IMG/VR virus record: IMGVR_UViG_3300028864_000064
Span: 1-34,298 of that record
Source: a virus
Length of the DNA: 34,298 bases
Direction: 5' to 3' (one strand)
Below the pieces are notes generated by a model. That model had not been told where the DNA came from, did no database searches, and was given only the letters and a program-made list of their open reading frames with translations. A program made the translations under genes and the position numbers. Below are positions 21,608-29,590 of the stretch, one piece after another (position 1 is the stretch's first letter; every line of letters begins with the position of its first letter).

Positions 21608-21887
21608 CATTAGCTACAAACATCCCGAACTAATAAAATTCGAGAAATCATCCGGTGTAATATTTACAAACGAACTTTTAAAGTCTCGATTACCATATCT
21701 AATCTACTTACGAGATATATTCGTCAATCTGATGATTGAAAAGTATTCTTTCGCTGAAATTGGCGAAATGATTAATAAAGATAGAACTTCGATTTACAAT
21801 TCTGTAGAACGGTTTAAATATCGTTATGTGACTTACTTGGAGTATCGGAATTTGAGTGATGAAATAATTGAAAAATATGTTGTATAA
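21579..21887 (+). CDS. DnaA domain IV-like DNA-binding protein
   Basis: 102 residues from the ATG at 21579. IEKYSFAEIGEMINKDRTSI followed by YNSVERFKYR resembles the C-terminal DnaA domain that reads DnaA boxes ('G..f..RDHTTV.HA...i'). No ATPase is present. It overlaps dnaB by 29 bases and so is translated with it. It may mark the phage origin or act as a regulator of initiation. Confidence 0.65.
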   Translation: MKKKSIYLFDISYKHPELIKFEKSSGVIFTNELLKSRLPYLIYLRDIFVNLMIEKYSFAEIGEMINKDRTSIYNSVERFKYRYVTYLEYRNLSDEIIEKYVV

Positions 21888-21936
21888 CATATAAATTAAT
21901 GCGATTGTTTAATTATTAAATAGTAATTTTGAGCCT

Positions 21937-21995
21937 ATAACGTAGATGTATGGGCAAATTGCGGTATTTCCGCAAATGCCTGTACATGATGTTAT
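21937..21995 (+). repeat. attC-like imperfect hairpin (left)
   Basis: Nested arms: ATAAC (21937-21941) with GTTAT (21991-21995), ATGTA (21946-21950) with TACAT (21983-21987), GGCA (21953-21956) with TGCC (21977-21980), and TTGCGG (21959-21964) with CCGCAA (21970-21975), loop TATTT. Size, unpaired spacers and a GTTATGC right arm resemble an integron attC site. No integrase is in view. A TAATTTTG promoter element lies just upstream at 21924. Confidence 0.45.
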
Positions 21996-22046
21996 GCGTT
22001 TGCCTTTCTTTCTTTTCTTAAAATATTCATTTTATAAATAAAAATC

Positions 22047-22337
22047 ATGACACAAGAAGAATTTAAAATTGAAGTTCGTAAAATTTACGAACAAAGAGAT
22101 AAAAGACTAAAAGAAGTTAGAGAAATATATGCTTTCTCAAATAATAAAATATCAGTCGGGGATATTTTCAAAGACCACATGGGTTATATAAAAGTCGAAA
22201 AAATACAAATGACAATTGGTTCTGCAAATGGAATACCATATTGTACTTATTATGGAACTATTCTTAAAAAAGATTTGTCTCCAATTAAGTCGGGTGATAA
22301 AAGGTATGCATGGCAGATAAACGCTGTTTCTTTTTAG
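22047..22337 (+). CDS. hypothetical protein between two attC-like hairpins
   Basis: 96 residues. The helical basic start is EFKIEVRKIYEQRDKRLKEV, followed by a small beta domain (ISVGDIFKDHMGYIKVEKIQ). No family is recognised. It is flanked by inverted copies of TGTTATGCG (21990-21998 and 22342-22350 as CGCATAACA) and by folded sequences, with its stop 5 bases before the right-hand structure. It looks like a cassette placed into the early region, but its function is unknown. Confidence 0.6.
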   Translation: MTQEEFKIEVRKIYEQRDKRLKEVREIYAFSNNKISVGDIFKDHMGYIKVEKIQMTIGSANGIPYCTYYGTILKKDLSPIKSGDKRYAWQINAVSF

Positions 22338-22341
22338 GCTT

Positions 22342-22478
22342 GCGCATAACAAATAAGGCTATGGGTATTTTGCCAATTTGCGAGTAAATCACTTTCATAA
22401 ACGCACAAAATGACAACCGGAACACAAAACCTCGATAACGCACAAGGCGGGCAAATATCAATAGGCCTGTGTTAGCAG
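22342..22478 (-). repeat. attC-like imperfect hairpin (right, inverted)
   Basis: Outer arms GC-A-TAAC (22344-22350) and GTTAGC (22471-22476) pair with one bulge. AGGCTAT (22356-22362) pairs with ATAGGCCT (22461-22468) leaving one extrahelical base. GGTATTTTGCC (22364-22374) pairs imperfectly with GGGCAAATATC. Read on the minus strand, the right arm is GTTATGCG, as in the left hairpin. This stretch of about 330 bases (22338-22666) has no gene. Confidence 0.45.
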
Positions 22479-22578
22479 TCAGCCATTTCTTAATTTTTAA
22501 ATGCGTTCTTTGAAATTTTGGGAAATGTGTTATAAAAATTAGCAAATCAATGCTAAAACATTAATAAACATTAAATAT

Positions 22579-22625
22579 GTATCATAAAAGATACAACATA
22601 TTGATTAATGTATTATCTTTGATAC
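22579..22625 (+). promoter_or_regulatory. paired dyad operators at a regulated promoter
   Basis: GTATC-N6-GATAC at 22579-22594 and GTATT-N6-GATAC at 22610-22625, spaced 31 bases apart (three helical turns). The second covers a TATCTTTG -7 element (22614-22621) for the gene at 22667, so binding would block transcription. The helix-turn-helix gene at 23142, in the same operon, is a candidate for the repressor. Confidence 0.6.
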
Positions 22626-22666
22626 ATGAAACAACAACGAAGCTGTTTCTTTAAAAAATACATATT

Positions 22667-22945
22667 ATGAAAACAATATCCTTTAATAATCAAAAAACTT
22701 TAGTTGAAAAATTTAATGTATCAAATAACAGTATTGACTACACATTCGAACTAACAATGAATTTTACTATCGTCGATACTGATTTAGAAAAAAAAGGCGT
22801 TTGTGATTATTTTGAACTAACAAGGGATAACGGTGCTGAAAAAGGAACTATATGCAGAGGTCGCAATGTTTTGACATCTGACAAATTAGTTGCTATTATG
22901 TCAAAGTTAGGTTACGAGTTAAATATTGAATTTTCAAAACTTTAA
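22667..22945 (+). CDS. hypothetical protein of a regulated operon
   Basis: 92 residues, beta-rich (NSIDYTFELTMNFTIVDTDL ... GTICRGRNVLTSDKLV). No family is recognised. It is the first gene after the paired operators, and two more small genes follow, with a terminator after the third. Confidence 0.5.
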   Translation: MKTISFNNQKTLVEKFNVSNNSIDYTFELTMNFTIVDTDLEKKGVCDYFELTRDNGAEKGTICRGRNVLTSDKLVAIMSKLGYELNIEFSKL

Positions 22946-22959
22946 TACATATTTTTATT

Positions 22960-23145
22960 ATGAAAACTTTCAATCAAACAATTATCGAAGCAATTATCGA
23001 AAATAATACTTCTTATCATGTTTATGACGAAAAAACAGCCAGCGAGGTCGCAGAAAATGAAGATGGTTCATTTCGTAACTATGATGGTTCTGAGTGTATA
23101 AATTTCGATTTTGAAGGTGAAACTTACTATTTCGTTAAACAATGA
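22960..23145 (+). CDS. small acidic hypothetical protein
   Basis: 61 residues, acidic (TASEVAENEDGSFRNYDGSE), ending INFDFEGETYYFVKQ. It overlaps the following helix-turn-helix gene by 4 bases (ATGA). Small acidic genes coupled to HTH genes can be antirepressors or toxin-antitoxin parts, but nothing specific is visible. Confidence 0.5.
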   Translation: MKTFNQTIIEAIIENNTSYHVYDEKTASEVAENEDGSFRNYDGSECINFDFEGETYYFVKQ

Positions 23146-23375
23146 GCGAACTTGAAAATATAGAACTATTCTTTTCAGAAAAGAATGAACGCAGAAGGCG
23201 AGGGCTTTCTGCTTCGTTCTTAGCAAAAGAAGCGGGAATAAACGCTATAACATTGCGTAAATTTTTGAACAACGAACCTGGGCGAAATCTAACTACAAAT
23301 CAAATCGAAAAACTTATACCTGTTATTGTCGATTTTGGTTACAGTCCTTTATACGTAGACAATCAGATTTTATAA
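23142..23375 (+). CDS. helix-turn-helix regulator
   Basis: 77 residues. RGLSASFLAKEAGINAITLR followed by KFLNNEPGRNLTTNQIEKL is a helix-turn-helix of the XRE/phage-repressor type preceded by a charged basic segment. It is the last gene of the operon under the paired GTATC/GATAC operators. It may bind these sites and regulate itself. Confidence 0.6.
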   Translation: MSELENIELFFSEKNERRRRGLSASFLAKEAGINAITLRKFLNNEPGRNLTTNQIEKLIPVIVDFGYSPLYVDNQIL

Positions 23376-23386
23376 TACAACTCTCA

Positions 23387-23436
23387 AACCATAAAAGAAC
23401 GACCGGGGTTGCTAATCCGGTCGTTCTTTTATGGTT
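23387..23436. terminator. strong 20-bp hairpin terminator
   Basis: A perfect 20-bp stem (23387-23406 with 23417-23436) with a 10-base loop. It has a GC core (GACCGG/CCGGTC) flanked by AAAAG/CTTTT, so it can end transcription from either side. It closes the regulated operon 22667-23375. Confidence 0.8.
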
Positions 23437-23489
23437 GCTGCTAACATTATGCTATAAGCACATTTTGTCTTACTTTTCTTTATAACTAT

Positions 23490-23681
23490 ATGAGAACTAA
23501 AGCAGATAATCCAATATCAATAAAGTTATCAATAAATGCTCATATAGCATGGTATTTTTTAAAAGATAAAGGAGTAACGCCTGATAAATACCTTCGGGAA
23601 GGCGGAGAGCAAATGCTTATCGATAAAACAATAAAATTTGGGTTGTCATTGCGAATAAAGAAAAATGTTTTACCATTTTAA
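23490..23681 (+). CDS. small conserved phage protein
   Basis: 63 residues (NPISIKLSINAHIAWYFLKD ... TPDKYLREGGEQMLIDKTIK). It lies alone between two terminators, with a possible promoter in 23437-23489. The pattern is familiar from Bacteroidota phages, without a known function. It is the last plus-strand gene before the late block. Confidence 0.5.
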   Translation: MRTKADNPISIKLSINAHIAWYFLKDKGVTPDKYLREGGEQMLIDKTIKFGLSLRIKKNVLPF

Positions 23682-23684
23682 AAC

Positions 23685-23717
23685 AAAAGCGCATCTCTTC
23701 ACAGGGATGCGCTTTTT
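23685..23717. terminator. bidirectional terminator between early and late blocks
   Basis: AAAAGCGCATC (23685-23695), a 10-base loop, GATGCGCTTTT (23706-23716). T-runs lie on both strands. It separates the convergent early plus-strand genes from the minus-strand lysis genes. Confidence 0.85.
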
Positions 23718-23737
23718 AAAATAAACACTATGAAAAA

Positions 23738-24346
23738 CTATTTGAACAAAACAAACTTTGCAAATGTAGCTAAAATAACCGCAGCACCAAAACCAGTTTC
23801 TAAACCGTGTTTTTCGATAAAACTTCGACTAACTTGTTTTTGAAGTATCGCATTAGCATTATTAACTTCTAAATTTGCATTAGTTAAGAATACAATATCT
23901 TCTTTGCTTAGGATATTTACCGAGTCTTTTAAAATTACTTCTTTGTGACATTCACTAATTTGGGTTGAATCTGATTTAATAATTCCAACCAACCCACCGA
24001 TAAGTGAATTTTTATCGTCTAAAGCTTTGTTGCAATTTATATTTGAATCTTTACGAGCGATATTTTCGGTTGAATTAGATTTTATTTTCAAGTAAACTAC
24101 TTTATACTTATATAACTTAGCGTATGATGCCTCGCTGGCTTGCAGTGCTTGCGAAATTTCTATCTTTTCGTTTAAATCAACCGTTTGTATAGAATCATAT
24201 TTAGTGTGCCAGAAAACGCCTGTATCTGGCTGTTGAACTATTTCCTTTTTGGAAACAGTTGCAAATATGGCTATAATTATGGAAAGAATTACGATAACAC
24301 CTAGTAAAATGTAGTTTTTTTTGATAAAGTCTAATATTTTGTTCAT
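23738..24346 (-). CDS. spanin-like membrane protein
   Basis: 202 residues. An N-terminal membrane helix (YILLGVIVILSIIIAIFATV) is followed by a periplasmic helical region and a C-terminal hydrophobic segment (GFGAAVILATFAKFVLF). This is the layout of an inner-membrane spanin or of a u-spanin, which disrupts the outer membrane after the endolysin acts. It lies directly downstream of the endolysin. The sequence does not prove the function. Confidence 0.5.
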   Translation of the reverse strand: MNKILDFIKKNYILLGVIVILSIIIAIFATVSKKEIVQQPDTGVFWHTKYDSIQTVDLNEKIEISQALQASEASYAKLYKYKVVYLKIKSNSTENIARKDSNINCNKALDDKNSLIGGLVGIIKSDSTQISECHKEVILKDSVNILSKEDIVFLTNANLEVNNANAILQKQVSRSFIEKHGLETGFGAAVILATFAKFVLFK

Positions 24347-24579
24347 AATGTTGAGTTTTATGTTTTAAAACATGTTTATTTGTTTGGTTTGTATTTATAT
24401 TTTGCCTTACTTTGTAGTCACTTCTTAAGAAAAATTAGTACTAATTTAATAAGTCCTACGGGCAAAACTTATGAGAAAACAATAAAAAAATAAACGCTAT
24501 ATAATTTTTATTTAATCTCCCTTGATTTTACAAGAGTTATTTCGTTTTAAAGCGATTCAATTAATTTTGAGTCGCTTTT
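24347..24579. promoter_or_regulatory. intergenic region with palindrome and terminator-like stem
   Basis: No gene is visible. ATGTTTTAAAACAT at 24360-24373 is a perfect 14-bp palindrome just upstream of the spanin-like gene. An 11-bp stem with one G-U pair (AAAGCGATTCA at 24549-24559 with TGAGTCGCTTT at 24568-24578) follows the endolysin stop. Its T-run is on the plus strand, so it best stops rightward transcripts. Confidence 0.5.
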
Positions 24580-25095
24580 TTATAATACCTTTCGTGCTAA
24601 ATCGTAGTACTTTTGTCGTTCTTCCATACCGTTATAACCTCCATTGATTATTTTGGTTATATCGTTGAATTTTCCTAGGTCTGCATATTTGTTTAACCCT
24701 CGCGAATTCCACCACCAACAAGCTGACATTGTAGCGTTTTCAATAGTTTCTAATAACTCAGGATAATTTAAAAAGTCTATGCCTGTAGAAACGCTTATTT
24801 TGGCATAATTTGAACGACCAGTTATTTGAATTAATCCACGCCCTTTAAATCTAACACCATCGCCAACCTTTACATTGCCTAAATCTTTGCGATTTTCATA
24901 TGCTTTACCCGATGCTATTTCAGCAGTATACTTTAATCCTCCGCTCTCGTGTAATGCTTGTGCTATAAAAGCAGAGATACGACCTTTTGAGTCAATCTCG
25001 TACTGTGTCATATACTTAATTAAAAATGGATAAAATAACTCTAAACGTGCTAATTTAGTATTGACCGCTATTTTTTGTAATTGCTCAAGTGTCAT
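24580..25095 (-). CDS. endolysin, glycoside hydrolase family 19
   Basis: 171 residues. It is a lysozyme of the GH19 (chitinase-like) family that cuts peptidoglycan. The catalytic Glu lies in FIAQALHESGG (E50), and a second acid lies in KYTAEIASGKAYENRK near residue 59. The GRGLIQITGRSNYAKIS segment is the family hallmark. There is no signal peptide, so it needs a holin for export. The gene upstream (25412) and the 26367 gene are holin candidates. Confidence 0.9.
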   Translation of the reverse strand: MTLEQLQKIAVNTKLARLELFYPFLIKYMTQYEIDSKGRISAFIAQALHESGGLKYTAEIASGKAYENRKDLGNVKVGDGVRFKGRGLIQITGRSNYAKISVSTGIDFLNYPELLETIENATMSACWWWNSRGLNKYADLGKFNDITKIINGGYNGMEERQKYYDLARKVL

Positions 25096-25097
25096 AT

Positions 25098-25412
25098 TTA
25101 TTTTTTATTTAATGCCATTGCTATCGGACATGTTTCTTTAGCTGAACATAGCCCCATAAACGTATGAGCAAATTTGTATCTGTTTAATTCATCACTTAAT
25201 TCAATTCGTGCAGAATCGGACTCATCAACCTTTTTACTAAGCTCGGATATCTTTACGTCTTGTTCGTCTATCCTTTCGCCCATTGTCTTAATAATGTCGC
25301 TGAGTTCTTTAACCTGATTAGAACTAAACAGTTTTTTTACGAGAGCAAATAAACCACCCCCACCAACTGCGGAGCCTAGTATTTGTAAAAGTGTTACGGT
25401 TTGAGTATCCAT
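25098..25412 (-). CDS. holin-like membrane protein with coiled coil
   Basis: 104 residues. A short hydrophobic stretch (LLQILGSAVGGGGLFALVKK) is followed by a heptad-rich helix (IDEQDVKISELSKKVDESDS) and a Cys-containing end (SAKETCPIA). This fits a phage holin or membrane adaptor and it is encoded 2 bases before the endolysin gene. The alternative is an i-spanin-like protein. Confidence 0.55.
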   Translation of the reverse strand: MDTQTVTLLQILGSAVGGGGLFALVKKLFSSNQVKELSDIIKTMGERIDEQDVKISELSKKVDESDSARIELSDELNRYKFAHTFMGLCSAKETCPIAMALNKK

Positions 25413-25557
25413 ATTTTTTTGTTATTTTGTCAATCTCAGACAAGTTTCTTGTCAACTCCTTAAAATCATCGATTGAAATTTCATTGCAGTTACCTTTATC
25501 AATCCATTTTGCAATGCTTCTTAATATTTTTGATAGTTCCTTTATTGAAGCATCCAT
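25324..25557 (-). CDS. small protein overlapping the holin-like gene
   Basis: 77 residues. The first 51 (MDASIKELSKILRSIAKWID ... NLSEIDKITKK) look like a real helical protein. The remaining 26 overlap the holin-like gene out of frame and look arbitrary. The A7 run at the junction could allow slippage, but the frame offset does not match a simple -1 shift. The gene also overlaps the upstream membrane gene by 59 bases. Confidence 0.4.
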   Translation of the reverse strand: MDASIKELSKILRSIAKWIDKGNCNEISIDDFKELTRNLSEIDKITKKYGYSNRNTFTNTRLRSWWGWFICSRKKTV

Positions 25558-25879
25558 TTTTGTAGTATAGAATAGCCGAAGTTAGTAATGATAAAATTAA
25601 TATACAACTACAAATATATAAATAATAATTTAAGTAAATACCACACAACGACAATGTTTCTAACAACAGAATGAAACTCATAGAGTAGATAAGTATTCTA
25701 TGCCACAGGCAGAATTTAAATTTATACGATAAAATAAGGATTATCAAGTTTAAATAAAAGCTCTGTCCTATGAATGTATAAATTTGCACAGACTTAAAAT
25801 TAAATATCCACCCTACCATCACGAACAATATAAATATGTTCATAATGACAGGATAGTATTTTACTAATTTGATTAGCAT
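25499..25879 (-). CDS. multi-pass membrane protein
   Basis: 126 residues from the ATG at 25879, with four hydrophobic segments (IMNIFILFVMVGWIF, LNLIILILSYKF, ILIYSMSFILLLETL, YICSCILILSLLTSAI). No family is recognised. A multi-pass protein in the lysis block may be a holin or antiholin. Confidence 0.5.
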   Translation of the reverse strand: MLIKLVKYYPVIMNIFILFVMVGWIFNFKSVQIYTFIGQSFYLNLIILILSYKFKFCLWHRILIYSMSFILLLETLSLCGIYLNYYLYICSCILILSLLTSAILYYKNGCFNKGTIKNIKKHCKMD

Positions 25880-25880
25880 A

Positions 25881-25949
25881 TTATTGCGGTTTTGGGTCTG
25901 GAGGAGGTGCGCTCCCACCGCCTGTTCTTGGTTCGTCTACTTCTTTCAT
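25881..25949 (-). CDS. tiny proline-rich peptide
   Basis: 22 residues: MKEVDEPRTGGGSAPPPDPK, then PQ. The stop and the next start are arranged TAATATG. Proline-glycine-rich peptides of this size may be real but are hard to judge; the spacing makes coupled translation plausible. Confidence 0.35.
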   Translation of the reverse strand: MKEVDEPRTGGGSAPPPDPKPQ

Positions 25950-26076
25950 TTTGCAAACTTTTTATAAAATTAAATTCTAATAAAAATCTTTTTGGGAAAC
26001 TTTTTCTATTTTATCAAAAACTAAATAACTTATTTACAAATAGTTATTTAATAAAATGGAAAACTTTTTCTTTTTA

Positions 26077-26367
26077 TTACGCTTTTTTGTTGGAAATAAA
26101 AGCAATTAATTCTTTTAGAAAGCCCCAAATTGCTGCAACAATCGAATTGCCCGGAATCCACTTAATTAGAGGGATAATTTGTTCCAAAATAACCGCAACA
26201 GTGATAACGATTGAATACCAAGCGTGAGAAGATATCCAATTCCAAAGGATGTCATAAATACTTGCTGACCCAATGGTTGTAACTGTTGTTACAGATGCCG
26301 TATCTGTTTGTGCGAAAACGCACGTTGCTGTTAATAATACAGCGAATAATAAAATTGTTTTTTTCAT
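26077..26367 (-). CDS. holin candidate with Sec signal peptide
   Basis: 96 residues. A clear signal peptide (MKKTILLFAVLLTATCVFAQ) is followed by an amphipathic segment and two hydrophobic helices (AWYSIVITVAVILEQIIPLI and SIVAAIWGFLKELIAFI). Holins with a cleavable or arresting signal peptide are known. An alternative is a secreted or outer-membrane lysis protein. It lies between a fibre gene and the lysis block. Confidence 0.55.
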   Translation of the reverse strand: MKKTILLFAVLLTATCVFAQTDTASVTTVTTIGSASIYDILWNWISSHAWYSIVITVAVILEQIIPLIKWIPGNSIVAAIWGFLKELIAFISNKKA

Positions 26368-26397
26368 TTTTTTTGTTTTATGTGCCGTGATGGCGGG

Positions 26398-28665
26398 TTA
26401 TTTGTAAGTGATTATTGCATTTATTATTTGAGTGCTCCCCGATGAAACTGTTGTCTTTGCCGTAGTATATATTGTAGAATTGTTGTAAAAATATATGTTT
26501 CCATTAGCTGGAGCTGTCGATGATGCATCTTGAATTGTACAGAATCCGATTGAATAAGTTCCTGTCTGGTTTTGAAACGGAGAAAAACTTAATAAAACCA
26601 CACTTCCAACAGAGCCAGATGCAACAAATGTGATTGTATAATGAGCTGTTATATTTCCAACTACATTTTCCCAATATCCATAAGCGTGTGTAATTGAAGA
26701 AGCCCCAGAAGTAATATTTACTAAAATACCACTTGATGCCCCACTTGAAACTCCACTAGTATAATTCGGCACATTCAACGTATTAGTTGCCTGCGTATAA
26801 GTTGCTGCCCCCGATGTGCCTGTTGTTGTCAGGTTTATTGGGAGGTTTGTAAGTCCAGAGGCTGAGCCAGAGAAAGAGGCGGATGTAACGGATGAAGAGA
26901 ATGTGGCTGCGCCTGATGGACTGAAATATAACGCCTGAGTACCATTATTTGCATTGTATAAACTAAATCCTTCCTCCCCTATAGATCTTTGTCCTAAATA
27001 CCATTTTGCAGCTCCATTCGTGCTCCATTTAAGCATATTTTCAGTTGTTATGACATTCCTATTCAACTCATGATATGCGTTAGTACCGGACATTGCATAA
27101 TTCAAACTTAATAAACCATCTGTTTTTAAAACCCCGTTAATCCAAATATTAGCTGCTTGAGGAGATGTATTTTGATTTAAAATTGGATTTAAATTCGATG
27201 CAGTGTACACATTTGAACCGTTAAATTTAAATAGTCCAGCTCCATCACCATCTTGTATGTTGAAATTTCCGCCCGAAGCATAAACATCCCATCCTCTAAC
27301 TCCAGATTGATTGAAATTTAAATGGTTAGCATTAAATTGAACAGCACCAGTTAAAATTCCTCCTGATAAAGGCAAATAATTAGTCCATGGAGCATCAGTT
27401 ATTCCATATCCTACAATAGTAGTAGGGTGGGCAGAATATCCCCATGCTGCTCCATTACCTGTGCCAAAGCCGGGAAATGGATTAATCGAAATATCACCGC
27501 TACCAACTACCGAAACGCTGTTAACTGTTCTGAACGATGTCGCATTACTTAAAGGTGTATAGCCTAGAGCTGTTGTAACTTGTCCACTCGTAATTCCTGT
27601 CAAATAACCAACATTGCTTCCTGCTGTTGCTAGTCCTTTAGCGTTAATAGTAACATTGTTATAAGTGCCAATATTTGAATTAACGGTTGCTAAAGTCAAA
27701 GCGGTCGAGCCTGTTGCATCGCCTGTATGTGTAGCATTTGAAACTAATCCGCTGTATAATGAATTTACTGCATTATCTCCCGTGTTTGAACCTGATAATG
27801 TTGTTATGCCTAATTTGCTTTTGATTGTAGTCGATGTTTCATCGCCTGAATTACTACCACTCAAATTTGATAAGTGAGTTATGTCTGTAGAAGTAATATT
27901 ATGTGCTTGGCTCGCAACGAATATAGGGTCAGTCTCAGAATACGAAGAAATATAACCGGACGGATTAGAGCTACTATAAGGCGTATATCCTAAGGCGGCA
28001 GTTACCATACTTGAATTAATTCCAGTTATCCATCCTCCATAATTACCTAAATCATTTGTAAATTGGCTTAGTAATGTAGGTTTACTTGCAATTTCAGACC
28101 ACGAATAACTAGGTTTTGTAGATGCTTTTGCCCATGAGTATACGTCACTTGCTGGTAATGATGAAGGTTTATTAAGTAATACACCTAGTCCGGTAGTAGC
28201 ATTCCAATCTGTTTGAACCTGTGCTGCTGGGATAGTTGGTTTATTTGTCAAATCCAAATAACTACCTGAAAATAAAGTGGGTTTCCCAGTTAAATCAGAA
28301 TATGCTCCGCTAAACAAAGTCGGAAAGGTAGCTAAAGATAAATCTCCTCTAAAATACTGAGAAGTTGTGCCTGTAGATATAGGTGATTGATAAGTGCCAA
28401 AATCACTCACTTGTGATTTGGTAATGCTTATCCCTGTACTTTTATTCCATGCCGAATAAATAGGATCAGATTCGGTGAACGATGTTAAGTAGTTAGAGTT
28501 GTCGTAACTCCAAACTAACCCAACACGCTTCAAGAATCCTGTTCCTTTTGCGATAGAATCCTGCTTTGAGTTTAGTTTGGGTATTAACCCAGATACTTGG
28601 CTCATTTGGATTTGAGCCGTTGCAAACAAAGGGAGTAAAAATAATAATAGAATTAATTTTTTCAT
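26398..28665 (-). CDS. tail-fibre-like protein with N-terminal signal peptide
   Basis: 755 residues from the ATG at 28665, which overlaps the upstream stop by 4 bases (ATGA). It begins with a Sec signal (MKKLILLLFLLPLFATAQIQ), then repeats of 'Y.DLTGKPTLF' type that form fibre shafts. GYTP repeats and a GSGDISIN motif precede a C-terminal beta-rich domain. Phage fibres have no need of export, so a signal peptide is odd. The protein could be a host-surface factor or an unusual fibre. Confidence 0.7.
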   Translation of the reverse strand: MKKLILLLFLLPLFATAQIQMSQVSGLIPKLNSKQDSIAKGTGFLKRVGLVWSYDNSNYLTSFTESDPIYSAWNKSTGISITKSQVSDFGTYQSPISTGTTSQYFRGDLSLATFPTLFSGAYSDLTGKPTLFSGSYLDLTNKPTIPAAQVQTDWNATTGLGVLLNKPSSLPASDVYSWAKASTKPSYSWSEIASKPTLLSQFTNDLGNYGGWITGINSSMVTAALGYTPYSSSNPSGYISSYSETDPIFVASQAHNITSTDITHLSNLSGSNSGDETSTTIKSKLGITTLSGSNTGDNAVNSLYSGLVSNATHTGDATGSTALTLATVNSNIGTYNNVTINAKGLATAGSNVGYLTGITSGQVTTALGYTPLSNATSFRTVNSVSVVGSGDISINPFPGFGTGNGAAWGYSAHPTTIVGYGITDAPWTNYLPLSGGILTGAVQFNANHLNFNQSGVRGWDVYASGGNFNIQDGDGAGLFKFNGSNVYTASNLNPILNQNTSPQAANIWINGVLKTDGLLSLNYAMSGTNAYHELNRNVITTENMLKWSTNGAAKWYLGQRSIGEEGFSLYNANNGTQALYFSPSGAATFSSSVTSASFSGSASGLTNLPINLTTTGTSGAATYTQATNTLNVPNYTSGVSSGASSGILVNITSGASSITHAYGYWENVVGNITAHYTITFVASGSVGSVVLLSFSPFQNQTGTYSIGFCTIQDASSTAPANGNIYFYNNSTIYTTAKTTVSSGSTQIINAIITYK

Positions 28666-29096
28666 AAGCTGCAATAAAATAAGAAACATGTATTTGCTAA
28701 AGGAACTAAATTAAATGTAATTGTTTTTGGTGTAACGCTTGTATTTATTGTGTATTGCGCAAGCATACTTCCATCCTGTACAAACATGTCTGAACCAAAA
28801 TCAGTTGGTAGATCGAAATTTGAAGTCCCTGAAATTATACCAGTGTTGTCATCTGCAATCCCATCCGCAGGGATTTGAAATTTTTTCATCTTGTATCTTG
28901 CATCGCTTTGCGTTTTTGTATAATAATAAGTAAGATTATTTACATCTTTACTTATCGATCCGCTCGCAACAAAAGGGTCGATTGCATCCCCTATATCGCT
29001 TGACAAATTCTCGATTGCATCCGCTTGATTAGTTTCCGTAATCTCACGAGTAAATGCCGCCTTTAATGCTGTTTTTAAATCATCTAATGCACTCAT
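28662..29096 (-). CDS. short tail-fibre-associated protein
   Basis: 144 residues. The N-terminal helix (ALDDLKTALKAAFTREITET) is followed by the YYTKTQSDARYKMKKFQIPA segment, typical of the region before a fibre shaft. It overlaps both neighbours by 4 bases. It may attach the fibre to the baseplate or assist its folding. Confidence 0.5.
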   Translation of the reverse strand: MSALDDLKTALKAAFTREITETNQADAIENLSSDIGDAIDPFVASGSISKDVNNLTYYYTKTQSDARYKMKKFQIPADGIADDNTGIISGTSNFDLPTDFGSDMFVQDGSMLAQYTINTSVTPKTITFNLVPLANTCFLFYCSL

Positions 29097-29590
29097 GTTG
29101 TCTGTATAGGTGAACCAGTTGGACCCGCTGGAGATGTATGTTTATGAGTTGATAGATTAATTTGCAAAGTCTCACTGATTGCTGTCACCTCTCCAGTTGC
29201 TTTAATATTTCCAGTCACAATTAAATCACAATTCACATTTAAAGTTTTATCCTCTGGATTATATGTCATTCTAAATCCATCAGAACAACCTAACTCAAAA
29301 GAGCTGTCATTTTTTAAGTATAAATAAGAACTTTCTGTACCATCTTCTTTCAAAGAATAAAGCCTCTTTTCGCCTGGATTAGCCTTTAAATTTCTATTAA
29401 AATAACCAAGAATAACATGAATTGCATCGGTTGTTGTCTTGCTCTTAATCCCTTTAATGTTTGGAAGTGGGACAGAATCATCCCCAAATGGGGCAATCTG
29501 TACTGAATCGTGAGCATCTAACGAAAATTTATTCTTAATAAATCGTATTGCATTCGTTAAAGCTGTTGATTTTACTTGTATTATATCCAT
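29093..29590 (-). CDS. baseplate spike protein (Mu gp45/gpV-like)
   Basis: 165 residues. The N-terminal OB-fold part (FGDDSVPLPNIKGIKSKTTT, then a VILGYFNRN segment) is followed by LIVTGNIKATGEVTAISET. The ending STHKHTSPAGPTGSPI is the apical histidine motif that binds metal at the tip of contractile-tail spikes. This protein pierces the cell envelope. It overlaps its neighbours by 1 and 4 bases. Confidence 0.85.
   Translation of the reverse strand: MDIIQVKSTALTNAIRFIKNKFSLDAHDSVQIAPFGDDSVPLPNIKGIKSKTTTDAIHVILGYFNRNLKANPGEKRLYSLKEDGTESSYLYLKNDSSFELGCSDGFRMTYNPEDKTLNVNCDLIVTGNIKATGEVTAISETLQINLSTHKHTSPAGPTGSPIQTT

Noticed and set aside
21937-22478. A complete integron
   Set aside because: No integron integrase or attI site is in the window, and the two attC-like hairpins face each other instead of being in direct orientation.
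25324-25412. Programmed -1 frameshift joining the 25557 and 25412 genes
   Set aside because: The frame offset between them is +1 relative to the A-run, not -1, and no strong stimulatory structure is evident.
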